DNA from: Picochlorum sp. 'celeri'
Taxonomy: Eukaryota > Chlorophyta > Trebouxiophyceae
DNA: 64,000 nucleotides
Assembly: GCA_010909725.1 (NCBI GenBank)
Contig: JAACMV010000002.1
Location: forward strand, 992,001 to 1,056,000
Reading direction: 5' to 3'
Both the position numbers and the translations under genes were made by a program. The notes under the pieces were generated by a model. That model was not told the origin of the DNA. It made no database searches and saw nothing but the letters and a program-made list of their open reading frames with translations. Numbering within the stretch: the first letter of the stretch is position 1; the number at the start of each line of letters is the position of its first letter. Of the stretch, positions 8,626 to 17,770 are shown one piece after another.

Positions 8626-10896
8626 ATGCTACATATGATGGAGGATATCTACTCTGGGTATATGCGCCCGACTGTCAAAATAGTCGAGCTAAAGGTCTCC
8701 ATCAGTCTGTTTGATCTCATCCTCCACATCAAGGAACCTGGAGTCTGCAGAATGTACTTGCTGGAGGATGACCATACTGCTGCTCCTAGTCATGTTCCGG
8801 GACTTTTTAGTGATTCGCAAGATAATATCCATCTGTATTGGTCGCAGCCATGGCCTCTTGGCGTTGTCGATACTGGGTCAAAGGGAGAGCGTCGAGAACC
8901 TTTCTCATGCAGTGATGTTCTGGTCATGTCCAATGGTGTGATATTCTCGCCAGTCTCTGGACGCGTGAGGTATTTTAATAGACAGGGACGCATGATGAGC
9001 ACAGTCGACAAATCTGGCAACCAAAATGTTATTGCAGCAGCTGATCTCGTGCATGCTGCTTTATATGGTATATCAGTGGAGGAGGTGCGAAGGCTTCGCC
9101 AATGCAATACATGGGAAAATGATCATTGTCCCATATTTCACATGAATCACTCGGTTCATTGTGTGCGACTTGCGACTCGGAGTCAAAATATGCAGAATCG
9201 AATTTTCGGGAGAGCATCAAAGGGGCGTACCACATATTTCACGGAGAGGGAGGCAGAAAAGAAGTATGGCGAAGGAATCACAACGCCAGGGAATGATCCA
9301 GGGCAATGGATTCCAGCGTATCTTGCTCATCACTTATATACAATGAGAGATCTGGCAGAATTTTGTGCAGAGAATCAGGAAATCAGCATCTCTTTGCAGC
9401 GCATGGAGGGTCTCTGGGTTCACAGAGACACATCCATGTTGTGTCGGTTACGCAAGGGCGACTACTATTTCATCATGCCGGAAGACTGTTTATTATGTGA
9501 AAGGGCCGGGTATCCAAAAATAGATACGACTATTGATGGAGATTGTCACCTGGTCCGTGTGCACTTGATATTGCACGACTCTATCATGAGGCATACAGAT
9601 CCAGAGTACAAACGTCCCCTGGTCCAACGCCTCGAGGATGGTCAATGTCACATCATGGTGGTGGATCACGTCAATCGGGATAGAAATAATCAGCAATCTA
9701 CCACCCGTGAAGAGAATCATAGACGAAAGCTGGCGCCACGGATTGGGCATCTTGAACTCATATCCATGAGTGAGAATACCAGACGTGCAATTGGTACCTG
9801 TGTATCCATCGAGATTGTAGACAAGTCTAGAGACCTGCAATCTGAAGCAGAATGCACTGGTATGGTGGAGATTTTCGGATTCCTGCAAGAGAATATTGCC
9901 AATGTTTCAGTAGAGGCTCTCAGGTATTGGTGGGAGAACAATTTCGCACGTGGCAACGTGGCAGACATCATCAGGCAAAAAGACATTTCTATAGCAATGA
10001 ATAATATCCAAGTGGTCCATCATGGACGTGTCGATGCATGCAAGGTGGTGACATTGAAATGTCAGGTGGTTCAGCAGCTCATGTCAGACCGTGTGACCAG
10101 TGGAACCTCGGCAACCTGGGTGTTTGTATATTTTGGGAATGAGTATCAGCAAACAGTTAGATTCACGTGCGGTATGGGTGCGTGCAAGGAATTAATGTGT
10201 CAGCATCAGCCTCTAGGAAAGGACAAGGTAGACGTCACAGATTCTGCAATGCAGCAGCTGAGGCCAACAGGCAACTGCATTCGTTTCTACAAATGCATCG
10301 CTCGTCCTCTGAACAAAACGCCCAACAACGAGCGTACATGGCTCGTGAATGGACATGTTCCCCTGTCAATGATACTTCAAGAAAAGTACGAGGAGATTGC
10401 CAATCATTATAAGCGCCCCTGTGCCAAGATACCGGTATCTGGTGCCACGGTATCATCCCAGAGGCGATTCCAGACCTACTGCGATGCTGCCAGGGAGAAG
10501 ATAAAAGAGTGTACTGGTGAGATAAACAGGGTTGGTGGAAGCTCTTTGCGCAGATGCCGCGAGGGGATTCGATCTCAACTGCTCATAATGTACAATGAGA
10601 AAACGAAAATCAACCAAGAACAAGCAGGAGGAAGCAAGGAGCATACGTCCAAGTGTCGCTCTTGTTTGATGCATGCCATTCAGCTCATGCCGGCAGAGAA
10701 TGTACACAAGACCTTTTTGTGGTCCTTGGATGGCTATGAGGGCAAAACGTCTAACAGCAATGGTGCCATTTTAGAATCTATGATTCAAAACATCATCAAT
10801 TACCGAGAAGAGATCTTGGCAATCTGGAATGAAGGCCAGGAGGGCCTGGAAGATGATGTGTGGGACAAGGTGACAACCTTGATCGGTTTTGATTAA
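8626..10896 (+). CDS. Large orphan protein (756 aa) in frame with the preceding gene
   Basis: A single uninterrupted frame of 756 codons whose first ATG lies three bases after the TAA of the preceding frame and in the same phase. Composition is that of a soluble globular protein. It has scattered Cys and His (for example CxxC at SCLMHA and LLCER regions), but I see no canonical zinc finger, helicase, transposase or polymerase motif. There is no signal peptide or membrane segment. Codon use looks like the flanking genes. Either it is translated separately or it is the C-terminal part of a roughly 1,050-residue protein interrupted by one stop codon. Function unknown. Confidence 0.65.
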   Translation: MLHMMEDIYSGYMRPTVKIVELKVSISLFDLILHIKEPGVCRMYLLEDDHTAAPSHVPGLFSDSQDNIHLYWSQPWPLGVVDTGSKGERREPFSCSDVLVMSNGVIFSPVSGRVRYFNRQGRMMSTVDKSGNQNVIAAADLVHAALYGISVEEVRRLRQCNTWENDHCPIFHMNHSVHCVRLATRSQNMQNRIFGRASKGRTTYFTEREAEKKYGEGITTPGNDPGQWIPAYLAHHLYTMRDLAEFCAENQEISISLQRMEGLWVHRDTSMLCRLRKGDYYFIMPEDCLLCERAGYPKIDTTIDGDCHLVRVHLILHDSIMRHTDPEYKRPLVQRLEDGQCHIMVVDHVNRDRNNQQSTTREENHRRKLAPRIGHLELISMSENTRRAIGTCVSIEIVDKSRDLQSEAECTGMVEIFGFLQENIANVSVEALRYWWENNFARGNVADIIRQKDISIAMNNIQVVHHGRVDACKVVTLKCQVVQQLMSDRVTSGTSATWVFVYFGNEYQQTVRFTCGMGACKELMCQHQPLGKDKVDVTDSAMQQLRPTGNCIRFYKCIARPLNKTPNNERTWLVNGHVPLSMILQEKYEEIANHYKRPCAKIPVSGATVSSQRRFQTYCDAAREKIKECTGEINRVGGSSLRRCREGIRSQLLIMYNEKTKINQEQAGGSKEHTSKCRSCLMHAIQLMPAENVHKTFLWSLDGYEGKTSNSNGAILESMIQNIINYREEILAIWNEGQEGLEDDVWDKVTTLIGFD

Positions 10897-11093
10897 ACAA
10901 GATCAAGAGGGCATGGGTAGGACTTTTTTTTAAAATCATACTACTATCAGTACTATTCATACAGAATTTGTAATCATTATATCCAAATAAGTAGTAGGAT
11001 GAGTAAGAAGGATGAATCCTTTTTTAGTGCCACAGTATTGTCCTACCACCGAAAAATAAAAAGGATCCGGATGTGTTCTTTCATTAGCATCGA

Positions 11094-11984
11094 TTAGAGA
11101 CGCTTTGTCCTGATTTCCGACAAAATATCAGCCGCCTCGATTTCAGATATGGGGGACATCACCTCTTGGGGATGACCAGGAAACTGTTCAGACACGGTGG
11201 CATCGGATGATGAGCAATCAGGATCTCGCGTGCCTCCTGCCGTAGGCTCAACCAGCTTTTGTCTCTTGTTATTCGGTAAAACAGAGTCGGGTGAACCATG
11301 AAAGTCACCACTGTTGCATTGGGTGACCATGCCATGCTCTTCTGGATTGGCAAGGTTTGCTGTTAAATCTCGTGGTTGCCTCAAGTTTGACCGATATTTT
11401 GCAATGGCTTTTTCCATAATACATCTCTGCGCATGGCCCAGACCATTCCTCTTTCCCTTATAGTCACCTAAACTGTCGCGTAGGGCATCCACCACGGCAA
11501 GAAAGTCATCGCCAAGTGCCCGAGCATCTGCGTTGAATAGGATGAAAGAATACAGCAGAACACGTGCGCATTTTCGCTGGGTAGCTGTCATCTTCGTACA
11601 GGTACTTTTCGATAGCTCCGAATACACCTGAGAAATGTGCTGCGTATCGTTGGGCAAGGATTGCGTCAGCGAAGATTCGAGATCCGTATGCACAAACACA
11701 AAAAATGAGTGCTCATGGCTGGCTCCTTTCGATGCTTCCGGACATACGAGATGGCTCCACAGATCCTCGCTGAGTGCGCTTTTGTAGCATGAAGTGACTG
11801 TTTTCACATCAACGTCCTCTGGAAACATGATTTTCTGGTGGAGAAATGGCAGTCGTGCCCTTTGGGGAAGGCCAAACATGCGTCTGGTATAATGATCAGA
11901 TCCACCTTGGATCTCGCCCTGCAGTGTGATCCCCTCCAGAGATAGTATCTTGTGGAATGTTTCGCTGCAGATGGTGTTGGCCAT
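11094..11984 (-). CDS. Orphan soluble protein (296 aa)
   Basis: The frame is open from above the chosen ATG at 11984; the upstream extension lacks a proper ATG. The N-terminal 170 residues look globular, with a segment rich in Leu/Phe around the middle (RVLLYSFILFNADARALGDDF). The C-terminal 100 residues are Ser/Pro/Asp-rich and probably disordered, with a KRQK-type basic patch that could be a nuclear signal. I recognise no family. It is convergent with the 756-residue orphan, with about 200 bp between them. Confidence 0.5.
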   Translation of the reverse strand: MANTICSETFHKILSLEGITLQGEIQGGSDHYTRRMFGLPQRARLPFLHQKIMFPEDVDVKTVTSCYKSALSEDLWSHLVCPEASKGASHEHSFFVFVHTDLESSLTQSLPNDTQHISQVYSELSKSTCTKMTATQRKCARVLLYSFILFNADARALGDDFLAVVDALRDSLGDYKGKRNGLGHAQRCIMEKAIAKYRSNLRQPRDLTANLANPEEHGMVTQCNSGDFHGSPDSVLPNNKRQKLVEPTAGGTRDPDCSSSDATVSEQFPGHPQEVMSPISEIEAADILSEIRTKRL

Positions 11985-12687
11985 TGTTTGTTCGTTCGTT
12001 TGCCACCCAAAAAGAGAAAAAGAAAGCAAGAAAATCCAGAAAGAAAAGCACCCTGTACCCTGTCTCTATATCCTCTGCATATCGCGAGCAACAACACATT
12101 ATATAAGTCATATCATCTAAATCACAGGTGTGATTGCGACAGAATTGTCGATTCAAGCTAATCAACTCCATCAAGATGTCTCCGGCACCTCGATACAGTC
12201 AAAACCGTTCGTGGTAACACTCTCTAGCGAATTATATACAGAAATAAAGTATATGCGCATGGCAACAATGACATATAACAGCACGTACAAGAGTTTCGAA
12301 TCCAGGTTGACGACTTGCTACGGTTGACTACTCTTCTCGATATTCTCCTCTCTGATGAAAAGAAGATATGATAGTCAGTACCTATATTTATAGAGAATTG
12401 GAATTCTATTCTTATTACGTCCAAGGTCGAATTCATTTCAAGGAAATGCTGCGTTTTCTCCTTTTTTGAAAATGTTCTTAATGTTCCATACAAGGACCGT
12501 GCACTTCAAATACGAACTTTCAAACTTTGAAAGTTTGAGGATTGCCGTTGTTAACTACCTCATCCTCTGAACATTTGGCAACAGCACTCATACCACGATA
12601 GTATCCTGGTATTAAATTCTATATATATTATTCATTTGACATACTGCTCCCAAGAGCAGTATATATACCGTACTGTTCTTAAGTAAA
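11985..12687. other. Intergenic, 0.7 kb, no gene seen
   Basis: AT-rich stretch between two divergent orphan genes, presumably holding both promoters. A symmetric run of overlapping short palindromes (CTTTCAAACTTTGAAAG) lies around 12517-12537, and TATA-like runs precede 12688. No reading frame over 90 codons and no RNA gene were found. Confidence 0.4.
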
Positions 12688-13437
12688 ATGGTAAAGAAGA
12701 GAAACGGTAAAAGAGGACCCCGCCGAAAAAGGAAACACGTCCTTCAGAGGGGCAAAATTGAGATGGCTGTTATGAAAATGAGTTTTAAAAGGGTATTGGT
12801 AAGAAATAATAGTGTATGTCCGTACTGCTCTAGGGTTGTCGCGGACAATTGCGACCGAAAAACATTCATCAAACACATGGACAGTGCATGTTGCCCGAAA
12901 GAAAACCAACCCCTACGGGAGAATCTAGCTACTGACACAGAAAATGATAATGAAGAATCCGGAGCGAATGCCATGGGCGAGGACGCTGTGGATGGGTCAG
13001 TCTCAGACACTCCTCTTGAAGAACAGGGCGTTCGAGATATTCAAAATCCCAATGCATGCTGGAAGAAGCACAGAATCAGACACATTGTGAAAGAGTACTG
13101 CCCGAGAGTGGTTGTTCAGGGGGAACATTATGGGATATTTGTGACACCCGAGTCTAAAAAAGATTTCAATAGTTCATGTGATTTTGCATATGAGAGAATG
13201 GCGATTGCTTTGATTGAGGACGCAAGAGCTCACAAGTACGATTCGACATGGGCCCAGGAACAAGCAAGATTGTACGTCGATCTGGGATCATGCACCATTT
13301 GATTGTATTTTTTTTTAATGTGTAGGACCATCCATGGCTGGAATTATGCCATCAGACAAGCGGACAGCAGGGAGTTGATGTCAAGCGATGAAGACGGACG
13401 TATAGTCCGTCACGTATATGGGCAGAAGAAGTTCTGA
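12688..13437 (+). CDS. Putative C2HC/C2H2-like zinc-finger orphan protein
   Basis: Exon 1 is 12688-13271 and exon 2 is 13326-13437, joined over a 54-nt intron with a GTACGT donor and a GTGTAG acceptor. Splicing replaces an early stop at 13300-13302 and adds about 37 residues of coding-like sequence, giving 231 residues. The N-terminus is extremely basic, with KKRNGKRGPRRKRKH as a likely nuclear signal. A finger-like module follows at about residues 50-72: CPYC, then F-I-K-H and D-S-A-C-C. An acidic linker and a globular C-terminal part complete it. I know no matching family. The intron is inferred from frame continuity. Confidence 0.55.
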
Positions 13438-13855
13438 CGTACCCACACAAGGATCATGTGGATGGATCATGAGGATGCACCCAAGACCTTTTTGTGGACT
13501 TCAATTTCTCAATTGAAGAAATTAAAATGGCCATTCTGGTCGTTACATGCCACGAAACTCCTCACCCTTTTCCAAAGTCAAGTACATGCAAATACATTCA
13601 TCTACATGTGGTAACCTTGATGTGCAATACACACTAGAAAGAACGACATCCCGAGTCTTTGTTCTACCACTTGATGCTGATGAAATAGTACTCAAAAACA
13701 ATATATATGTATATATAATTGGCACTATTTTACGATTGTATCAACAACGTTGTGGCTAGACCCGTAGTCAACGGATTCCTCTGCAGTGCGCCAAGATGGC
13801 TGTTTTCCAATAGGAAAATCATATACACACCCATTAGATCTGAAAAATAATAACA
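13438..13855. other. Intergenic with a broken coding-like stretch
   Basis: From about 13470 to 13610 one plus-strand frame reads like protein, and from about 13560 to 13710 a second frame does. They would join only through a frame change, so this is probably a decayed gene or the tail of a lost exon. The rest is AT-rich promoter sequence for the glycosyltransferase at 13856. Confidence 0.35.
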
Positions 13856-14794
13856 ATGGAGGAAATATTCAGCGGTGAGAGGCTGGCAGTATCACTAAAA
13901 ACAATGGTTGTCGCTGGCGCACTCTTGTGCGTTGCACTCGTCGCCTACACATTTGCGGACATACAGAGAGGTTGTGAGGTTGTGCTGAACAAGACACGGT
14001 ATATGGATGTACAAGGCTCAAAACCAACACTTTTGATGGCAGTCGCTTTCTATTTTGTGCCCAGCAGACTGATTCATCTCAGGCAAGTTCTGATGAATTT
14101 TGAATCCTACCAATCAATGTTCAGAATCAATGTCACGATAGATACAACAGGCACTGGGTTGAATTTATATCTGGATGCACTGCAATTACATCTGGATTGT
14201 CAGGTTCGAACCTTTTTAAATCTTTCAGACCCATTCAACCTTGCTGGTCAGCATCGGAGGCTGTTTGTTAATACCATGAAGAATTTTGATTGGTACATGT
14301 ACCTTGAAGATGATATCCTGATTCCGTTAAAATCAATGAAGTATTTTATGGACAGTTTTGATGAGGTATGGTCGAAAGGCTATTCTCCAGGGTTTCTGAG
14401 GGTTGAAGAGGTTGGTGGAAAATTCTATGCATCAGATTTGCTTGATGCACAGCAAACAATGTCCGATTCCCAGAGGTTTGACGCTGGAGATCAACAGTTT
14501 GTATCTTTGATCACACCATATCATGCATTCTGGATATTGCCGGGGAGTGTGTTACAGCAGGAAGGAGAGCACTTGCTTCAGAATCCGTCTTGCTTGGAAA
14601 CAAGGGAAATCTATGCATCTTTTCCATGGTGCTCGCTACATCATAGACCAGCTGTTCCTCTCTTGCCAGATGGACACATCAATCCCGTTTCATGGGTGTG
14701 GCATCTACCCAACAATTATGCAAAGGATGGCAGTAGAAGACTTGGAACAGTGCAGGTTTTGGATGTCGCATGGCAACATACTACCTACTCGTAA
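13856..14794 (+). CDS. Type II membrane glycosyltransferase-like protein
   Basis: The 312-residue product has a short cytoplasmic tail, one membrane segment at about residues 18-38 and a lumenal domain, the layout of Golgi glycosyltransferases. A DxD-like acidic motif (YLEDDILI) lies near residue 150 in the position expected for nucleotide-sugar/metal binding, followed by a conserved-looking WILPGSV block and several Trp residues. Donor and acceptor cannot be inferred and I cannot place it in a numbered GT family. Its stop lies only 22 bp from the ATG of the methylmalonyl-CoA mutase gene on the same strand. Confidence 0.65.
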   Translation: MEEIFSGERLAVSLKTMVVAGALLCVALVAYTFADIQRGCEVVLNKTRYMDVQGSKPTLLMAVAFYFVPSRLIHLRQVLMNFESYQSMFRINVTIDTTGTGLNLYLDALQLHLDCQVRTFLNLSDPFNLAGQHRRLFVNTMKNFDWYMYLEDDILIPLKSMKYFMDSFDEVWSKGYSPGFLRVEEVGGKFYASDLLDAQQTMSDSQRFDAGDQQFVSLITPYHAFWILPGSVLQQEGEHLLQNPSCLETREIYASFPWCSLHHRPAVPLLPDGHINPVSWVWHLPNNYAKDGSRRLGTVQVLDVAWQHTTYS

Positions 14795-14816
14795 AACAAA
14801 ATACACAACTAATACT

Positions 14817-16985
14817 ATGCTCCTCCTCTGTAGACATTTGATACGAGAAAGACAAGCTTTAATATCCACACGATGCAATCACAGCAGGTGGTGGTGGTCG
14901 TCGTCGTCATCGAGTAGACATTTCCATGAAACATGTCTGCCTGTATTCCGGCGTTGCTTTTCCTCAAAGGACACGGGGCTGTTTACGACGGAAGATGTGC
15001 AACAAAATCCTGACGATACCTGTGCTGCAGGAGCATTTCCGTATACGAGAGGCCCATATAAAGACATGTACGTCAAACGACCATGGACTATTCGGCAATA
15101 TGCAGGGTTTTCCTCGGCAGAGGAGTCGAATGCGTTCTACAAGAGAAATTTAGAGAAAGGACAGCATGGTTTGAGTGTCGCATTCGATTTGCCGACGCAT
15201 CGAGGTTACGATAGTGACAATCCCATTGCGACTGGGGATGTGGGGCTTGCTGGTGTCCCTGTTGATACGGTGGAGGATGTCAAAATACTGTTTGATGGGA
15301 TCCCTTTGGATACCATGAGTGTGAGTATGACCATGAATGGGGCTGTGTTGCCCATTATGGCGTATTACATCGTGGCTGCAGAGGAGCAGGGTGTGAAGGA
15401 CTTGAGTTGTTTACAGGGAACGATTCAGAACGATATATTGAAGGAGTTTATGGTTCGGAATACGTATATTTATCCTCCAAAAGAATCATTGGAAGTGACG
15501 TCGCATGTGATTGAGTATTGTGCAGAGCATATGCCAAAGTTTCACCCAATATCGATATCAGGGTACCACATGCAAGAAGCTGGTGCGGCACCAGCGTTGG
15601 AGCTGGCGTATACGCTGGCGAATGGACTCGAATATCTGAATTTAATGCCAGAGAGGGTGGATGATGTGGCTCCGAAAGTGTCGTTTTTCTTTGGGTTGGG
15701 GATGAACTTTTTCAGCGAGGTGGCCAAACTGAGGGCTGCTCGTCGGATGTGGGCAAAGCTCGTCAAGGAGCGGTTTTCTCCCAAGAATCCCAAGTCCATG
15801 GTGATGCGAATGCACTGTCAAACGTCTGGGTACTCTCTGACGGCGCAGCAGCCGTATAATAACATTATCCGGACGACAATAGAGGCGATGAGTGGGATTT
15901 TTGGGGGTACACAATCACTGCATACGAATTCTTTTGATGAAGCGGTGGCTCTGCCGACAGAGTTTTCAGCCGATCTTGCTCGTGCGACGCAGCTTATTTT
16001 AATGGAGGAAACAGGGTTTACGGATGTGATTGATCCGCTAGGCGGGTCGTACTATGTTGAGCACTTGACTGATGCACTCGAGCATGAAGCCATGGAAATC
16101 ATCAAGCACGTCACAGAGATGGGCGGGATGACGGAGGCGATTCTCGCAGGGATTCCCCAGAGGCGAATAGAGGAGAGCGCGATTGTGAAACAGGCTCGTA
16201 TTGATAGTGGAAAGGATGTGATTGTTGGTCTCAACACGTTTTTGACAGGACATGATGACCATCATCACGCGGTTGAAGCGAGACGAATTGATAATGAAAA
16301 GGCTTTGAAAACACAACTTGAACGATTGAAAAAGGTCAAGAGCTCTAGAAATGATGTGCGCGTAAAAGAATGCCTCAAAGATTTGGAAGAGAAGAAGGGC
16401 AATCTGTTGGAACTTTCTATTCGTGCTGCACGAGAACGAGCGACGGTTGAAGAAATAACACATGCATTAGAGAAATCATGGGGTAGATATGAGGCCAAAT
16501 CATCCATTGCGACAGGAATGTATAGCAAGATCAACGCTGGTGAGATGACCACGCAGATTGAAGACTTTGAGCGAGAGCATGGCAGACGCCCGAGGATTTT
16601 GATTGCGAAAATGGGTCTCGATGGCCACGATCGTGGAGCCAAAGTGATGGCTTCAGGACTTGCTGATATTGGGTTTGATGTTGACATTGGGCCTCTGTTC
16701 ATGTCTCCCAAGGATGTGGCACAACATGCCATTGATGCCGATGTGCACATCATTGGCATTTCGACACAAGCTGCTGCCCACCGAACAATGATTCCTGAAC
16801 TCATGGAAGAATTACGTCGCCTCGTCCCGGACGATGAGGAGGTACCAATTGTTGTATGCGGCGGCATTATTCCCGAGGAAGACCACCACGACTTGTTCAA
16901 GCATGGGGTCAAGGCCATGTTTGGTCCAGGAACAACAGTCCCACAGGCTGCTTCAGATCTCGTTCATCTATTGCAATCCCAATAA
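14817..16985 (+). CDS. MUT: Methylmalonyl-CoA mutase, mitochondrial, adenosylcobalamin-dependent
   Basis: The 722-residue protein has a Ser/Arg-rich presequence, then the substrate-binding barrel (RPWTIRQYAGFSSAEESNAFY, SVAFDLPTHRGYDSDNP, the MNGAVLPI strand) and, at the C-terminus, the B12-binding domain with the D-x-H-x-x-G motif (MGLDGHDRG). This is the single-chain form, as in animals (about 750 residues). It interconverts methylmalonyl-CoA and succinyl-CoA in the mitochondrion, serving propionate, odd-chain fatty acid and branched amino acid breakdown. The frame is open upstream into the glycosyltransferase gene; I chose the ATG at 14817 because the presequence begins there. Only 23 bp separate its stop from the next ATG. 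Confidence 0.95.
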   Translation: MLLLCRHLIRERQALISTRCNHSRWWWSSSSSSRHFHETCLPVFRRCFSSKDTGLFTTEDVQQNPDDTCAAGAFPYTRGPYKDMYVKRPWTIRQYAGFSSAEESNAFYKRNLEKGQHGLSVAFDLPTHRGYDSDNPIATGDVGLAGVPVDTVEDVKILFDGIPLDTMSVSMTMNGAVLPIMAYYIVAAEEQGVKDLSCLQGTIQNDILKEFMVRNTYIYPPKESLEVTSHVIEYCAEHMPKFHPISISGYHMQEAGAAPALELAYTLANGLEYLNLMPERVDDVAPKVSFFFGLGMNFFSEVAKLRAARRMWAKLVKERFSPKNPKSMVMRMHCQTSGYSLTAQQPYNNIIRTTIEAMSGIFGGTQSLHTNSFDEAVALPTEFSADLARATQLILMEETGFTDVIDPLGGSYYVEHLTDALEHEAMEIIKHVTEMGGMTEAILAGIPQRRIEESAIVKQARIDSGKDVIVGLNTFLTGHDDHHHAVEARRIDNEKALKTQLERLKKVKSSRNDVRVKECLKDLEEKKGNLLELSIRAARERATVEEITHALEKSWGRYEAKSSIATGMYSKINAGEMTTQIEDFEREHGRRPRILIAKMGLDGHDRGAKVMASGLADIGFDVDIGPLFMSPKDVAQHAIDADVHIIGISTQAAAHRTMIPELMEELRRLVPDDEEVPIVVCGGIIPEEDHHDLFKHGVKAMFGPGTTVPQAASDLVHLLQSQ

Positions 16986-17008
16986 ATATATATATTATTA
17001 TTTGAAAA

Positions 17009-17770
17009 ATGAATATACCACCATACTTTCCTGATTATAGATTAATAGCTCCGGTGACGTTGCCAACGAATGCAAACAATGTGCATCACTTTGCCAACCT
17101 GACCAATGGACTCGAAGCACTGCCACTTTTGAAATCGATAGACGTGCCAATCCATTTTTGCAGACTTCAAAGTACACAATGTGAGGCGAGTCGACCAGAT
17201 TTGCTCATCTCGGCGGTGGAGTCGGGAATGCTCCTGTACCTGGCCCTGGGTGAGTGCTGTCTGGTGTACGACTTTGGCAGTCGAAATAAAGAGACGGGGG
17301 CCTCGAGGGCCATTTGGTATGGCCTTGAATTCTTACGCTATACATTACGGAGAGTATGGTATCCAGAGGCATCTAAAGGTGATGTCGCGTATCTCCGCGG
17401 TAGAAACGTCAGTAGGATGTTTAACGAGATTATAGATTCGTTCAGCAAGGCCACCATGAGGCAGATTAAATATTATAGACAGTTCACCTCCCCTGAAAAG
17501 ACGACGGATGTTCAACTTTATGGAGTATACAATGCGACATCAAACGATTCTGACCATGAATATTATCAGAAGATTGCATGGGGATTCAAGGACTTGCCAA
17601 TTGGCGAGCATCGCGAACAGTTTCGGCAAGCTCTTGGGCAAGGCATCCCATTCGACGAGACATATACTCGTGATGCATGCCATCCAGTAGAACGTGTTTT
17701 AGGCATGCGCCTGTTTTTAGGAGGTCTATCGCAGGAAAAGTATTTACAATTCAATGGAATGATCAACTAA
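17009..17770 (+). CDS. Protein of unknown function (253 aa)
   Basis: A soluble-looking protein with a mixed alpha/beta pattern and a central hydrophobic helix-rich block (AVESGMLLYLALGECCLVYDFG, a stretch around residues 72-92). No signal peptide, clear membrane segment or known motif is visible. It starts 23 bp after the mutase stop on the same strand. Its last 27 bp overlap the end of the convergent UBE2J coding region. Codon use matches its neighbours, so I take it as a real gene. Confidence 0.6.
   Translation: MNIPPYFPDYRLIAPVTLPTNANNVHHFANLTNGLEALPLLKSIDVPIHFCRLQSTQCEASRPDLLISAVESGMLLYLALGECCLVYDFGSRNKETGASRAIWYGLEFLRYTLRRVWYPEASKGDVAYLRGRNVSRMFNEIIDSFSKATMRQIKYYRQFTSPEKTTDVQLYGVYNATSNDSDHEYYQKIAWGFKDLPIGEHREQFRQALGQGIPFDETYTRDACHPVERVLGMRLFLGGLSQEKYLQFNGMIN

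Noticed and set aside
8602..8643. A 42-nt GTGAGC...GGAG intron that would remove the in-frame TAA at 8620
   Set aside because: It would keep the frame, but the acceptor lacks the GCAG/ACAG pattern and pyrimidines of other introns here, and it would be shorter than any other. Kept only as an alternative.
10707..13497. Shared 16-mer CAAGACCTTTTTGTGG at 10707 and 13482, encoding K-T-F-L-W in both
   Set aside because: A 16-base match within 64 kb is expected about by chance, and similarity does not extend beyond it.
14204..14215. GGTTCGAACC, a tRNA B-box-like match
   Set aside because: It lies inside the glycosyltransferase coding region and no A box or tRNA stems surround it.
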